In this document: positions 11,501 to 21,266 of the stretch, one piece after another
Layout of the letters: the number at the start of each line of letters is the position of its first letter
Position numbering within the stretch: position 1 is the stretch's first letter
NCBI GenBank assembly: GCA_930367205.1
Contig: OV884009.1
Location: forward strand, 107,281,189-107,345,188
Direction of reading: 5' to 3'
DNA length: 64,000 bases
Source of the DNA: Acanthosoma haemorrhoidale
Lineage: Eukaryota > Arthropoda > Insecta > Hemiptera > Acanthosomatidae
Notes under the pieces: generated by a model
Database searches by the model: none
What the model saw: the letters and a program-made list of their open reading frames with translations, nothing else
Told to the model about the DNA's origin: nothing
Made by a program: the position numbers and the translations under genes

Positions 11501-12535
11501 AATTTTCAAATTTTCATAGTCGCTTTTTTTTAAAACATTGCATTCCGCCCCTGTATCGAGCTTGACTGTAAGTGAAGTTTTGCTTTCCAATATATTTATA
11601 GATAATTCCCAACCCTTTTGAACATTATTTATTTTTAGAATTCTCCCTAAAGTGTACATTTCAGCATCCTCTCCCTCAATCATACTTACATTATTTATAT
11701 TTCGAGTTATTCTACACATTTTTGCAAAATGATTTATCCTATTACATTTAATACAAATTTTACCGTAGGCTGGGCAATTTCTATACCCATGGACGTTGCC
11801 GCATTTATTGCACCTCAATCGCTGCTGGCTTCCATATTGCTGCTCTTGTTGCAGTGATGTCTTGCTGCTATCGCTGGTACATGGTTTCGACGTCCACGGC
11901 TGCGTACTCACTCTCAGATTACTCGTCGCTGCTTTGGTTCTGCTCCTTTGCTGTACTATATTTATTTCCTCTTCTTCTGTACCTCGCAACGTCTCTATTC
12001 TTTGTTTTGCTAACTCCGCCACTTTGCATAAATTAGTACATTTATCTAGTGTTAGATCATCTTCCCGCAACAATCTATCTTTCACTTGTTCATCCTGTAT
12101 ACCACTTACAATTTGATCTTTTATAAGGCTATCCTTCAATGTTTCAAATGCACAATCAACACTTAACTTTTTCAAATCTGTAATGAAATCACCGAATGAC
12201 TCACCCTTTCTCTGTTTACGTTGAAAAAAATTAAATCTTGCCACCGTCTCGTTTTTTTTAGGTATGCAATAATCTTCAAAAGCTTTAACTACAATTGCGT
12301 ATTCCTTCTGTTCTTCTGCCGTCAAATTAAAGGTTTCATATTTATCTTGTGCATCTTCTCCTAATACGCTCAACAGTATACCAACTTTTACTTCATCTTT
12401 TTTATCTTGTGCTTCGATAGCCGACAAGTAATGATTAAACTTTCTATACCATCTTTTCCATGCTTCTGCTATATTTCCTTCGAAAATAAATTGTTCTTGC
12501 GGTTTCAAATTCACATGTCCTACCGACTGCGCCAT
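8507..12535 (-). CDS. Intact Gag-Pol polyprotein of the Ty3/gypsy element
   Basis: One uninterrupted frame of 1342 codons with all functional motifs. Gag capsid-like region about 10-185. Two CCHC zinc knuckles: C242-C245-H249-C254 and C261-C264-H269-C274. Aspartic protease DTGA with D327. Reverse transcriptase about 455-660 with D545 (VLDASNGF) and YIDD at 605-608. RNase H with D754, E791 and D816. Integrase HHCC finger H968, H971, C1001, C1004, then the triad D1032, D1085 (RSDNGPQF) and E1121 (GMVERH). A chromodomain was not seen. The ATG at 12535 is the first codon possible after the LTR: its A is the last LTR base. Gag and Pol are in one frame with no stop or frameshift. Not expected to be a host gene. 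Confidence 0.97.
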   Translation of the reverse strand: MAQSVGHVNLKPQEQFIFEGNIAEAWKRWYRKFNHYLSAIEAQDKKDEVKVGILLSVLGEDAQDKYETFNLTAEEQKEYAIVVKAFEDYCIPKKNETVARFNFFQRKQRKGESFGDFITDLKKLSVDCAFETLKDSLIKDQIVSGIQDEQVKDRLLREDDLTLDKCTNLCKVAELAKQRIETLRGTEEEEINIVQQRSRTKAATSNLRVSTQPWTSKPCTSDSSKTSLQQEQQYGSQQRLRCNKCGNVHGYRNCPAYGKICIKCNRINHFAKMCRITRNINNVSMIEGEDAEMYTLGRILKINNVQKGWELSINILESKTSLTVKLDTGAECNVLKKSDYENLKIKEKINKTDNKLANYSGSEIPVIGTVILDCVIKGKIEPIKFYLVNCNSSSSVLGLDTIKKLKLITRVENINMNTNNDLTKLLSRYKELFEGIGKISKIYDFKLKEGYEGKIEPCRRIPFKLLDLFKETLYRMKDNKIVTEVNEPTEFMNPIVITSKPDKSLRICLDPQHLNTCLLREHCPLPTFEEISSKMAGAKMFAVLDASNGFWHLELTHRSSLMTAFQTPYGPFRFLRMPFGVSIAPEVFHKTYSEIFEGIKNVAVYIDDIMIWAENEKELLEILELVMKRAYEHGIKFNKNKCKFKEERIKFLGHYFSSKGIEIDDDKVKAISEMERPKDVKAVERLLGLITYVGKFVENSAQLTEPLRNLIKKGTIFNWTGEHENCFKKIKTCLSKTPILQLYDVNKECKISVDASSTGVGAVLLQNDLPVAYASQAFTECQKSWAQIEKELYAIVFGCERFRQYVIGKPFGVESDHKPLIPILRRKITDVPMRLQKMRMRLQPYDIKVTYTSGKNLIIADLLSRAHLKETKEDGDSRMYILELTLASEMSNQKKQKYIEATKNDIELQTLKNTIKKGWPKEIKDVPNIVKYYHTYHADIYEYEDLLFKNNCVIVPNKLREEVLSKLHYNHLGIEKTKARAREIVFWPNMNKDIENKINNCKTCLTFQRSNQKESLIPTLIPDKTWATVGADIFYIDRKPNMLVVDYFSKYVDVLPLKDETSVTVIKALKSCFVHWGIPEEFRSDNGPQFSSFLFKTFTREWKFKHVTSSPTYPQSNGMVERHIQTVKNVIRKAHFDKKDVYLAILELNNTPISNTIPSPNVIMQGKNVNGVLYDIPKFKSEENSYIKGELLQRQREQKFFHDQRAKDLKKYEKGENVRVRNKQGMWDRAVIIDRNINNRAYQIKTEGGSLLTRNRIHLRNDTSLPFEIESNEYRLDENIKPQISENPNNKGKVNNTADPADQQLMNQSQSEDINNDNDTYVTRSGRISRQPAYLKENYVLQ
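12517..12534 (-). promoter_or_regulatory. Primer-binding site (tRNA-Ser type)
   Basis: TGGCGCAGTCGGTAGGAC begins at the base after the 5' LTR. TGGCGCAGTCG is complementary to a tRNA 3' end of the form CGACTGCGCCA, as in insect tRNA-Ser and as described for 17.6/297-type elements. The same bases encode codons 1-6 of Gag (MAQSVG). Confidence 0.85.
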
Positions 12536-12681
12536 GTCAGAATGAAAGACATAGGTTGATTGAATATAGTAATAATTTATTAACCATAAAAAAAGTACAT
12601 CTAGGTCACATGTTATATAGGTTAGAATAATATTGTCAGCCGGCTTTGTTCATTTAATAGAGATAACCCAACCATATGACA
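12535..12681 (-). repeat. 5' LTR and promoter of the complete Ty3/gypsy element
   Basis: 147 bp, matching 8325-8471 base for base by eye. On the - strand a TATA-like CTATATAA lies near 12620-12613 and AATAAA at 12581-12576. A start site about 30 nt after the TATA would put the cap near 12585, leaving a 5' leader of only about 50 nt before the ATG at 12535, and would place AATAAA inside R. Confidence 0.95.
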
Positions 12682-12686
12682 GCGTC

Positions 12687-13020
12687 ATTGGGTGGTTTGC
12701 CAGGTTTAGCGAATAGGACAATAATAGAATGTTTCCAGAGGAGAGGAAAGTATGTGGTTCGGATAAAGCAATTATTTACATAGGATAAGAAGATTATGGC
12801 TATAGGAGGAAATTGTTGGAGAATTTGAGGAGTAAGAGATCTGCATATCATGTAGATTGTCGGGAAGGTAAGTTTTACAGAAGGTATTTGTCCTCAGAGG
12901 GGTTAACGGCTTTTGGTGGAAGTGAGAGAGGGATAGGTGAAGTGAGGAAATCTTCAACAGTTGTACCATGATTATGGTGTGAGGTGAGATGTGAAAGTAC
13001 GGGAATAATGCAGAGGGAAT
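12687..13020 (-). mobile_element. Jockey fragment B, right piece
   Basis: Continuation of fragment B after the gypsy insertion; matches copy A at about 2348-2700. The - strand frame at 12654-12851 shows TYFPLLWKHSIIVLFAKPGK, the RT block seen in copy A. The frame at 12772-12969 is the preceding linker (HFHQKPLTPL). Coding-dead. Confidence 0.85.
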
Positions 13021-13390
13021 TCCTCTGACATGTATAAACTAAAAATCTTCATAACCCGGCCTTCAATCTAATACAGACCCCATACCAATTTTCATTAATA
13101 TACAGTCCCCTCACCAGTCCTGTAATGCTTTTCAGTTTTTTTATATTTATAAGTATGTGTTGGTTGGCAAAGCAATTTTTCTTTTCTGAAGACCACCTGT
13201 TACACTGGGTACTTATATGTTATAGAAGGGTACTAGCAGTGTACTAAAAAATTAATAGGGGTGTAGGAAAATCTCTTTTTCCCATTTTAATTTAGAAGCC
13301 TTTTGAATTCTGAAATATTCATTGAAAAGAAAAATATCCCTCATAAATAATATTTGTGAGGGATATCATTGAAAATCAGTGAGACAAATT
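13021..13390. other. Intronic spacer
   Basis: No gene or known repeat recognised. AT-rich intron sequence. Confidence 0.4.
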
Positions 13391-13419
13391 GAGAGAATAT
13401 TAAGGATTGGATAAGTTAT

Positions 13420-13619
13420 GAACCTCTCAAGTTTCGGGACTGACAAGATCGTGAGGTACCAGAAATACCCCCCCCCCCCTCCCCAGTTCAGTTTATTTCG
13501 CTGCTGCAAATAAGTTATATGGTTCAGTTAATGTTTTTTGTCTTCCATTTGATCTGTAAATATAATTTAATATCAAGCCCATGATTTATTTTATATCATT
13601 AATCTAAAACTACTTATAT
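13420..13619. repeat. Repeat R, copy 2 (about 200 bp)
   Basis: Same orientation and nearly the same sequence as 7636-7842, with a C12 instead of a C9 run and a small internal deletion. Followed after about 60 AT-rich bases by Jockey fragment C. Confidence 0.85.
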
Positions 13620-13679
13620 ATAAAATTATTATTTTATTAATCAAATCTTTATCGTGATAAAATTAATATCTGCTTTATT

Positions 13680-13950
13680 TAGATTCATTAACTTTGATCC
13701 AACATTGGTTGCACCAATACTCGATCTCATCAAGGTGTTTTTAATGGTTTATTATTTATTAATAATAACCCTGCTTTATCAGGGTCTGCAGTGTCATCTG
13801 CTAAATTTGCCAAAAATGTATTGGGACTGTAGGATTAGGAAAAGGGTCTGTGGTAAATATCTTTTGAGCTTGTAAAGCAAACCTGTCAAAAGCTTGAGCT
13901 ATGTCCAGAAAGGCGCCAGTGCAATACTGTTTGGATTCAAGGGCTGTGTA
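13680..13950 (-). mobile_element. Jockey fragment C
   Basis: Matches copy A at about 1778-2180 (RT and downstream region, antisense) with internal deletions; for example ATTCATTAACTTTGATCCA and CAGTGCAATACTGTTTGG are shared. It ends at CAAGGGCTG followed by GTATATTT, exactly where fragment B begins in copy A coordinates. Confidence 0.85.
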
Positions 13951-13997
13951 TATTTAATACTAAGAAGAAGAGAATATTAAGAATTGGATAAGTTATG

Positions 13998-15293
13998 ATT
14001 TGAAAAAAGAAAGGTTGAAATGCTAAAGGCTTGAGGGAGTCATGAAATTTTTGTTGGCGGGGGTCGAGATTCGATAAGTGGTATCTTATATTGTAGGAAC
14101 AGATAGATGATTTGAATTTAATGAGGTTACATTTGTATTGCTGTCTGATAGAAGGGAAGCTCTTAGCATTATCAGGAGCTGTTGGGATGTCAAAGGAAAG
14201 CAGTTTGGGGTGCACTTGTCTTGTCTTTATGTTGCAACTTTCTTTCACCCAACTTTAAAAAAGAGGATCCATCAGAGACCCACTTCAAAAATATAATTAT
14301 GCCCAGAAGATGCCTGAATATGTGAAATGTTGTTCTATGAAAAACATAAAATTCTGGCGACAATAAGCGATTTTTTGAAAAATATTTTTAACAGCCTTAC
14401 TATCAAACCATATAAAACCTATCTCTTTTTTAAATAATACTCTCAATATACTGTTTATTTATAAAAATTAAATTGTCCAAGGTTGATAAGTTGACCTTTA
14501 AGCAGTTACTTTATTCCTAGAATACAAAATAAAGTTCACTTGTTTACCTCGATTCCTGTTATAGTGTTCGAAGTTTGGAACTCTTACAAGGGAAGCAGTT
14601 AGATAATACAAAGATCTATATTTTAGTTTAGAATTTTTCAACCCCTTTAAACTTAACAAATATATCATACAATGATATATTCTTTTATCACTCCATCAAA
14701 TTGTAGGACATAATTTTTTAGTTTTGTTGGTATTTTCCAACCCAGAAACCTTTTTGTTTTCACGCCTGTTTCCCTTCTATCTGTTTGTTGATGCCCTGTT
14801 TGACCTAGGTCAACACTACAGGTAGACCTTTTCATGTTGTGACAAAATAACAAATACTGCCATCTTCATGAAACATTATTATTAATTAATTATTTATAAT
14901 AAAAAAAAATCTATAATTTTTAGTGGAGTAACAAATTAAAAATATTGACTACCTGATTATCAATATGTCATGGTTGGTTCCATTTGATGCCTCTTTGATG
15001 CTGAAAATAAAGTCAACCTCATGAAAATTAATGAAGGGCCATTGACCAATTACTTAGTAATTTAAAAATAAATGTTTTCTTTACATATTAAGTAGGGTAA
15101 CAAATCAAAAATCTTGACATCCTAATTAATAATATTTGTTTGGGCAAGTTGGTTATATTTACAAAAATCAGTAAAATTATCTTTGCAAGTTCAATGAAAC
15201 CCTTAATGGTGTGATGCCACTTGACTTAAATTTTATTTGCTATTCTTGCTGTCATAAATTGTTGTTTGGAAATGAAATAATTGTATGTTTCAG
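13998..15293 (+). other. BSDC1-like intron 1, right part
   Basis: No gene recognised. A - strand frame at 13937-14248 has no family signature. Two similar stretches, AGTGGAGTAACAAATTAAAA (about 14921) and AGTAGGGTAACAAATCAAAA (about 15091), form a diverged direct repeat. The end has the splice acceptor TATGTTTCAG. Confidence 0.4.
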
Positions 15294-15482
15294 TATAAAC
15301 ACCACCTGATGATAACCAATGCTGTCACTTTTACTGAATGTATATCTGATGAGGAGCGAGCTCAATTTGATGCATGGTACAACGTCGTTGAGGAAGACTT
15401 CAATGATGTTGAATCTCTCGGTAGGCAGTTATCATCATGTCCAGCTTTAGAGGACAAATACAGGGAATTAGTCCCTGATCAG
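15294..15482 (+). CDS. BSDC1: BSDC1-like exon 2 (start of BSD domain)
   Basis: 189 bp, phase 0-0, between TATGTTTCAG and a GTAGTC donor. It encodes YKHHLMITNAVTF, then the BSD-proximal helices with FDAWYNVVEED and PALEDKYRELVPDQ. Vertebrate BSDC1 has LFDAWLSQF and IRALYTKMVPAA at the same places, directly before the SHSEFW core. The frame continues into 24682. Confidence 0.85.
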
Positions 15483-15849
15483 GTAGTCAACTTTCTAAAT
15501 TATTCATAGTAATGCCTTGTTATACCATTAGCTGATGGTATATTTTACTCGATGTTTTAATGGATAAGTAGGTTTTTTTATTCAGATAATTTTGTTGCAG
15601 TAACATATGTATTTATTATTTATAATTAAATATAAGTTGTTACAAATTGATGATTTTATGCATGAGTGTTACTGGATAAGCAGTTGGCAAGTGGATTTGG
15701 ATGAGTGGATTGATTTTTGTGGAATTTAGAAAATCTTGAGGTTATAAGGTCGAGGATAGTTGACACATGGAGATATATGTGAAGGGATGAGTTTTTAATG
15801 TAAAAGGGTGCGTTGACTGCAGTTCTGAGGACTTTGGATTGGAATGTTT

Positions 15850-17690
15850 TGATTCATCTGGTGTCCAATAGTGTGGCTGTCACATATAGATCTATTCCAT
15901 ATTAAGTCCAAATTGGTTTTAACAACTAATTGTATATGTGAAGTTTGTCTTTTAAGTGATTTTGGGGGTTGTGGGATACTATTGTCAGATCAGGACAAGA
16001 CGAAATAATTGCTGTGTCGTCAACAAAAGTTGCAAGGAAGGTGCTAGGACTCAAGGAATGTTAGCACTGTAAAGGGTATATAATATAGACCAAGGATACT
16101 ACCTAGAGAAACTCCTGTTTGTATGGGATAATAGTTGGAATCCTGAACCACAATGGACCCAAAAGAAGAACTGTTTTGATAGATATGATTGAAGGATTAG
16201 ATAACGGGTCTGTGGTAGAGATTTTTAGCTTGTAAAGCAAACCTGCCATATCCAGTCAAAAACTGAGCTACATCAAGTGCAGAGGATTTATGATCAACAA
16301 CGCAGAGACCTTGTTGAGCAGTGCAGTGCCTGAAGCGGAATCCAAATTGATGACTGGGAAAAAGGTTTTTGGATTCAAATGTGGGGTAGATGCATTTGAG
16401 TAGGATTCTTTCAAAAACTTTTGAGAGGATTGGAAGTAGACTGATCGGGTGGTAAGATGAAGGTTCTGAAGATACAATTAAATATGTCAGTGAGGAAATT
16501 ATAGCTTTGGGTGGGAGTCGTCGAAGGATCTGAGCTGTGAGAATATCATACCCAGAGAATTTATGGAGCGGTAGATTGCTTTGGAGGAATTGAAAGAGGA
16601 ATCGGATAAATAAGGAGATCTTCAACATTAGTTGCATGGGATAGGTTTCACTAATTAGGATGAGGAGTAAAAGTACCGGAAAGATGCTGTGTGAATGCCT
16701 CAGATCTTTCTCCGCCTAATACAGCCTAGGACCCATCGCCAGAACAGATTGGATGCAATTCATGATGGTATTTTGGGTAGCTTACCCAAGTGGATAAAGA
16801 GGAGAGGTAAGAATTAAACCTTTGGGATTGGAAGGTAGCCATTTGTCGCTTTAGCAATATACAGTTTTGATTGTAACAGCAGCAATCAACAGGGTGTTGG
16901 GTTATTTGTTATAAGGCTCTAGATCAGCGTTTAATGTGGATAAGATCGACTAGGTGTTCTGGACTTTTAAATAGGGTTGAGGCTTTGAAGCATTCCGTGC
17001 GCATTGTTTAATTGAGGTAGTAAAACAATTTATGGCATTGTCTAGATGTTTTTCTTTGACTCTGAGGTGTTTTTAAGAGGGTAACTCTGAGGTCAATGGA
17101 ATTAGTTAAAAGTTCATGGAAGAGGTCCCAGTTGACTGGGCCCCTGATGAATGAAGGAGGAGGTAGTGTGGGGATTGGGTGGGTATATCATCAAATGAGT
17201 GATGAGTAAAGGGCTATGGTAGGATGACTGGTCATTGAGCTGATAGTGAACGGTTTTATTGTTCCTAATCCATGTTGTATGAAGAAATCAAGGATGTTAG
17301 GCTTTTGATAAGGATCAGGAGGCCAATAGGTAGGAGTATGGGGAGAAAGAATGGTGGAGTTTGTGGTTAAAAGTGCAGATAACGAATCATCTCGGGAGTT
17401 TTTGATTCTTAAGCCCGCCCCGCTGTTGGTGTTTTGCATTGAAATTTCCACCCACAAGATAATGATGTCCGATTGATTTAAGAAAGGAGGTAAATTGTGA
17501 GCTGGAAATGGACTTATTAGGTGGACAGTACACTACTGTTATGGGGAGGCGGTAAGAAAATGTGCGGATTGACACAACTGTGACTTCTAGGAAATCATGA
17601 GCAATCAAGGAGACGTTGTAATGGAAAAAGGAATGATGGATAAGGATAGCAGTACCAGCATATGATGTTCCATCTGGGTGGGTGGTCTGC
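15850..17690 (-). mobile_element. Jockey-like LINE, copy D (diverged)
   Basis: Antisense LINE remnant. RT frame 16197-16637 carries SYHPISLLPILSKVFERILL and PSHQFGFRFRHCTAQQG. Endonuclease frame 17387-17608 carries HDFLEVTVVSIRTFSYRLPI, TVVYCPPNK and VGGNFNAKHQQRG (GGDFNAKH type, Asp to Asn). A third frame at 17191-17457 continues the nuclease. It is more diverged from copy A than B or E are, and all frames are broken. Confidence 0.8.
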
Positions 17691-18099
17691 TAATTTTATT
17701 TTAAAATTCCTAACATCATAAATAGTACTTCAGCTATTTTTAGAAAATAAATCTATTTTATGTACTTTTTTAATTTTATTCTTAAATATTGAAGTTTTCT
17801 GTGTTGTTGATACTTATTGTAAAGATTTTTACTATTGTGGTAATTTACCAGCTACTCTGGCAGGAGTATAGAACTAATCCCAATTTTAAAAGTAGGGTCC
17901 CTTCCCCCTCTCCATTCCTACCATTTCACCATCATTTTTTTTTATGTAATGTACGTATTAGATTACTACAAAGAACCAACAGCAACAAATTTGAACGAAA
18001 ACAAAAATGAATAGAGATGAAAAAAAATTAAATAAAACAGAAATTATCTCAAGGGGGGGAAAGAGTATGAAAAATAAATAAACAGAATAATAACGATGA

Positions 18100-20900
18100 A
18101 TTATTAGTTTGGAGGGAGAAGAAACTGGTTAAGTCTCGATTTAAAGATTGAGAGAGTTGATGGACAATAAATATTGATGGTTTGTGGTATAAGAAAAGAA
18201 GGTTGAAAGGAAACAGATTTGTGAGAAGGAAACACAGGTTGGGATGGTAGGATCTATTGCGGATTTGAATTAGAGGAATTTGTGAAGGTAAGGGGGCTTT
18301 TTAGTCGTAATAGTATTGAAAAAGAGGGATTCAAGGAACTATTGGTTGGTGGTGGGCTGAAGGGTCCAGCCACCCTAACTCGGAGTAGTGCCATGAAATT
18401 CAACGGTCCCCGGGGATCCCGAGTATAAATCTTAAAAAACAATGCATCAGCTACTGTAACTGAGCTTCGAGATCTCTAGAGAGACCTCCATACACCACGC
18501 AGCCATAGTCAAAATGAAGGAATATAAAAGAGGGTACTAGAGAGTTGGCATGTTAATAATGGAAGATGCCAGGATCTATTAAGCAGTTTAAGGATTTAAA
18601 TGGATCGGTGGGTGATTTGAGGAATGTGGTCTCTCCAGGATAGAGTTTGGTCAATTACCAACCAAAACCAAGGAGCTGGGAGAAGGCGGGCTCGGAAAGT
18701 CTTAGGATGCTTGTTAAGGATGGGAGGATGTTGGGGTTAAGGAAATCAACCATAGGATCAATATGGTTTTGAGGATAGGGGAGGGGGTGAACCAATGACG
18801 ATTTCCTTGGATTTCTCTGCATTCAATTAAAGATCATGGAGGGAAGCCCAGGAAGCCAATTAATCCTCAATTAATAGGATTGGAGCTGACTAGGGGTTGG
18901 GGGTGGAGTTTGATGAGGGATGGACCTGGAAGCGATTAGTAATGAATGATTTAAACCAGATTATGGCACTGTAAGAGAAGGACATTGACAAAAGGCTGGA
19001 GTAATCAAGAGCGTCAAACACCTTGTTAAAGTCTGAGAGGATAAGATATTTGTTGTTGGTCAATGGTGGATTGTAGGCCTTGTGTGATTTTGGTGAAATG
19101 ATTGGGTGGGGAAAAAATGGGGGTTAAGAACTTAATTTAATGAAAGAACATTCGCTCTTTACCAGGTTAAAGGAAATGTGGAATTTTGAAGGGAAAAATT
19201 AAAAATAAAAAGCAATAGGGGAAGAATTGTAAGGAGACAGAGCTATAGGCATTTCACAGGAATGCCATGTGGACCTACCAAATTAGTTCATGATTTCATA
19301 ATTGAGGAAATGAGGTCAAAAGGAGAAATGTAAGAGAGAAAGAACTTGTCTGGATGGAAATGACAGATTGTGTTCATTGGACTGGAGGGACAGTGTTGCA
19401 ATGAAGGTTGGATGGACAGAAAGTGAGAATTAAGAAGGTCAGGAGAAATATGGCTAGCAGAAGAGGTGTTTGTGGTTGGTTTAATAATTCTGGAGGAGGT
19501 CCCATTTGGAGCAAGAGTTTGTTGCTGAAGATAATGACTAGTGAAAAAATTTTGATTGGGCAAGATGGATTATAGACTGAGTAAGGTTGTGGATGGTTTT
19601 AAAGAGGGATTTATTTTCAAGATGCCTGGTGCAGATAAACCTGATCTTTGCTGCATCATTTAGTCTTTCTTTAAATTCCTGAGTCAACCAAGGAGCTGGG
19701 AGAAGGACCGAAAACACCGGTGGGGGGGGGGGAGAGTGACATCCAGATTGTATGATTAGGAAATGAGATTGTGGACCAAAAGGAAAGGTACTGACTGGAA
19801 GCTGAAAAGAGTAAATTAGATTGACAGATAAGTCTATGATAAAAAAATCTAACCAGGAATCTGAGATATTTATATGATAGGTAGCAGAATACAGGACTAC
19901 TAAGAGGTTCAAGGAAGTGGTTAGGTTGATAAGGAGGTATTTGTCTGAAGAATATTTGTTTGCAAATTGATATTTAGATCAACTGTTAAAATGAAGAGAC
20001 AAGGGTGAGGAGAGTTGATTCAAATACAAGATCAAAGAGAGCATGCGGAGGTTCATAAATGACATCATACAGGATCCGTTTGGAGTGGTAAGAAACTTCA
20101 GCGAAGAGATATTCTATGAAGGCTCTGGGAGGGAGGAGAGAAATCGAAGGATTCAGGATCTGAGGCTATCATGGATGTAGAGGCAGACATCACTACCAAT
20201 CGTGGCGGAGAAGCAAATAGTTGGTGATAAATACAGAAACTGAGGGGATATCTGGTTTAAACCAGGATTCGGAGACTGATATTATTTGATAAAAGTTTTC
20301 AATATGTGGCATGAGGACACTATTCATGAGACAGAGAGAGGACGACAACTTAAAAGGAAAGTGGAGAGCAGAAAGTAAAGGGTTTAAGAATAGACATAAG
20401 GAAGAGAGTTGAAAAAGAAAAGACTAAGTGCATAGTGTGCTGTGGTTGGAAGTAATGTAAAATAGTTTGAGTGCAGAAAATAGGCTAAAAATTTAATAAA
20501 AACTAGAAACTAAAAACAAATGCTGTTTAAAGACACTGGCGATATTGGTTAAAAAAGGAAAGGTCAGTTGGAGAAGGAGATTTCGCCTTAGGGTGAAAGA
20601 TGTCTGGAAGTCAGGCGAAGGCAATAAGCTCATCCACCTTATTTATAAATATTACTGGCCGTAGTCTCGGACAACCACGAACCAGATAAATTTAAGCTTC
20701 CTGGCCATCTTCTACTGCTTTGTCAACCAGTGGAGATGTCAGTTCCCCAGATACATTTCCTCACTCAAGTAAATGCTAGTATAGATGTCGGGTGTGGAAG
20801 TCCTGTCTCGTTTTATGGAGATAGATCATCTTGTCCAGAACCGATTGATAGATGAAATGGGTGGTCACAGGTCCGTCTCCAATCTCCAAATTAAATATAA
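18100..20900 (-). mobile_element. Second LINE family remnant (CR1/I-like)
   Basis: A different antisense LINE. Near 20240-20320 the - strand reads ISVSESWFKPDIPSVSVF (endonuclease SETWLKPDIPS block). Frame 19538-19912 carries SWLDFFIIDLS and the linker APWLTQEFKERLNDAAK. Near 18990-19060 the - strand reads YLILSDFNKVFDALDYSSLL, the RT palm block (LLDFSKAFD-V-DH), with its catalytic Asp. About 18450-18500 reads DYGCVVYGGLSRDL, the post-RT block. Order is endonuclease, RT, tail from right to left, with internal losses. The family label is tentative. Confidence 0.7.
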
Positions 20901-21180
20901 AATAAAACCTGTATCTTACAGTAATAATGTAATACTTTTTTTTTTTTAATTATGATGTTAGAGTTTATTTAATTGCTAGATGTGAATTTTACATCTGAAC
21001 CTCAATGTTATTATTCATAGGGGATTTAGTCCCGGAATAATTTTTTTTTCTATTCTGTCTGTTAACTGACCCTCTTTTATCTGGCTTTTAATATTTCTCC
21101 ATGTCACTACTCAAATTGTATTTAAGATTAATTATTCTGATTTCCTGCCCTTAATTAAGGATAAATAAAAATCAAATCAA
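20901..21180. other. Intronic AT-rich spacer
   Basis: No gene seen. T-rich and A-rich tracts only. Confidence 0.35.
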
Positions 21181-21185
21181 AGATA

Positions 21186-21266
21186 ATCCAAGGGGGTCTC
21201 GTATGGTACAGTGGTTAACCTAACTGCTTTATGATACGTGTTTTGGATTCAAATCCTCAAATGGAA
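21186..21266 (+). repeat. tRNA-like sequence or tRNA-derived SINE head
   Basis: A polymerase III-like layout: an A-box-like GTATGGTACAGTGGTTAA near 21201 and a B box GGATTCAAATCC at 21245-21256. The acceptor stem does not pair well, so a working tRNA is unlikely; a tRNA-derived SINE or tRNA pseudogene fits better. No anticodon is assigned. Confidence 0.4.

Larger units (their letters stand above)
8325..12681 (-). mobile_element. Complete Ty3/gypsy LTR retrotransposon (4357 bp)
   Basis: Full-length element on the - strand with two identical 147-bp LTRs (8325-8471 and 12535-12681). It is flanked by the 5-bp target duplication GCGTC (8320-8324 and 12682-12686). A tRNA-Ser-type primer-binding site adjoins the 5' LTR, one intact Gag-Pol frame follows, and an A-rich polypurine tract adjoins the 3' LTR. 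It is inserted into the RT region of a Jockey fragment; removing the element and one GCGTC restores the Jockey sequence as in copy A near 2345. LTR identity indicates a very recent insertion. There is no env-like frame. Confidence 0.97.
13391..13997. repeat. Segment flanked by 29-bp direct repeats
   Basis: AGAGAATATTAAGGATTGG plus ATAAGTTATG (13392-13420) recurs with one mismatch at 13969-13997. Between them lie repeat R copy 2 and Jockey fragment C. This looks like an insertion with a long target duplication, or a local duplication. Confidence 0.65.

Noticed and set aside
9165..12116. Several + strand open frames of 60-130 codons (9165, 9415, 10200, 10989, 11796)
   Set aside because: They lie opposite the intact Gag-Pol frame, are hydrophobic or low-complexity and carry no domain; they are shadows.
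13937..14248. 103-codon - strand frame next to Jockey fragment C
   Set aside because: I looked for Jockey or other LINE blocks and found none; left unassigned.
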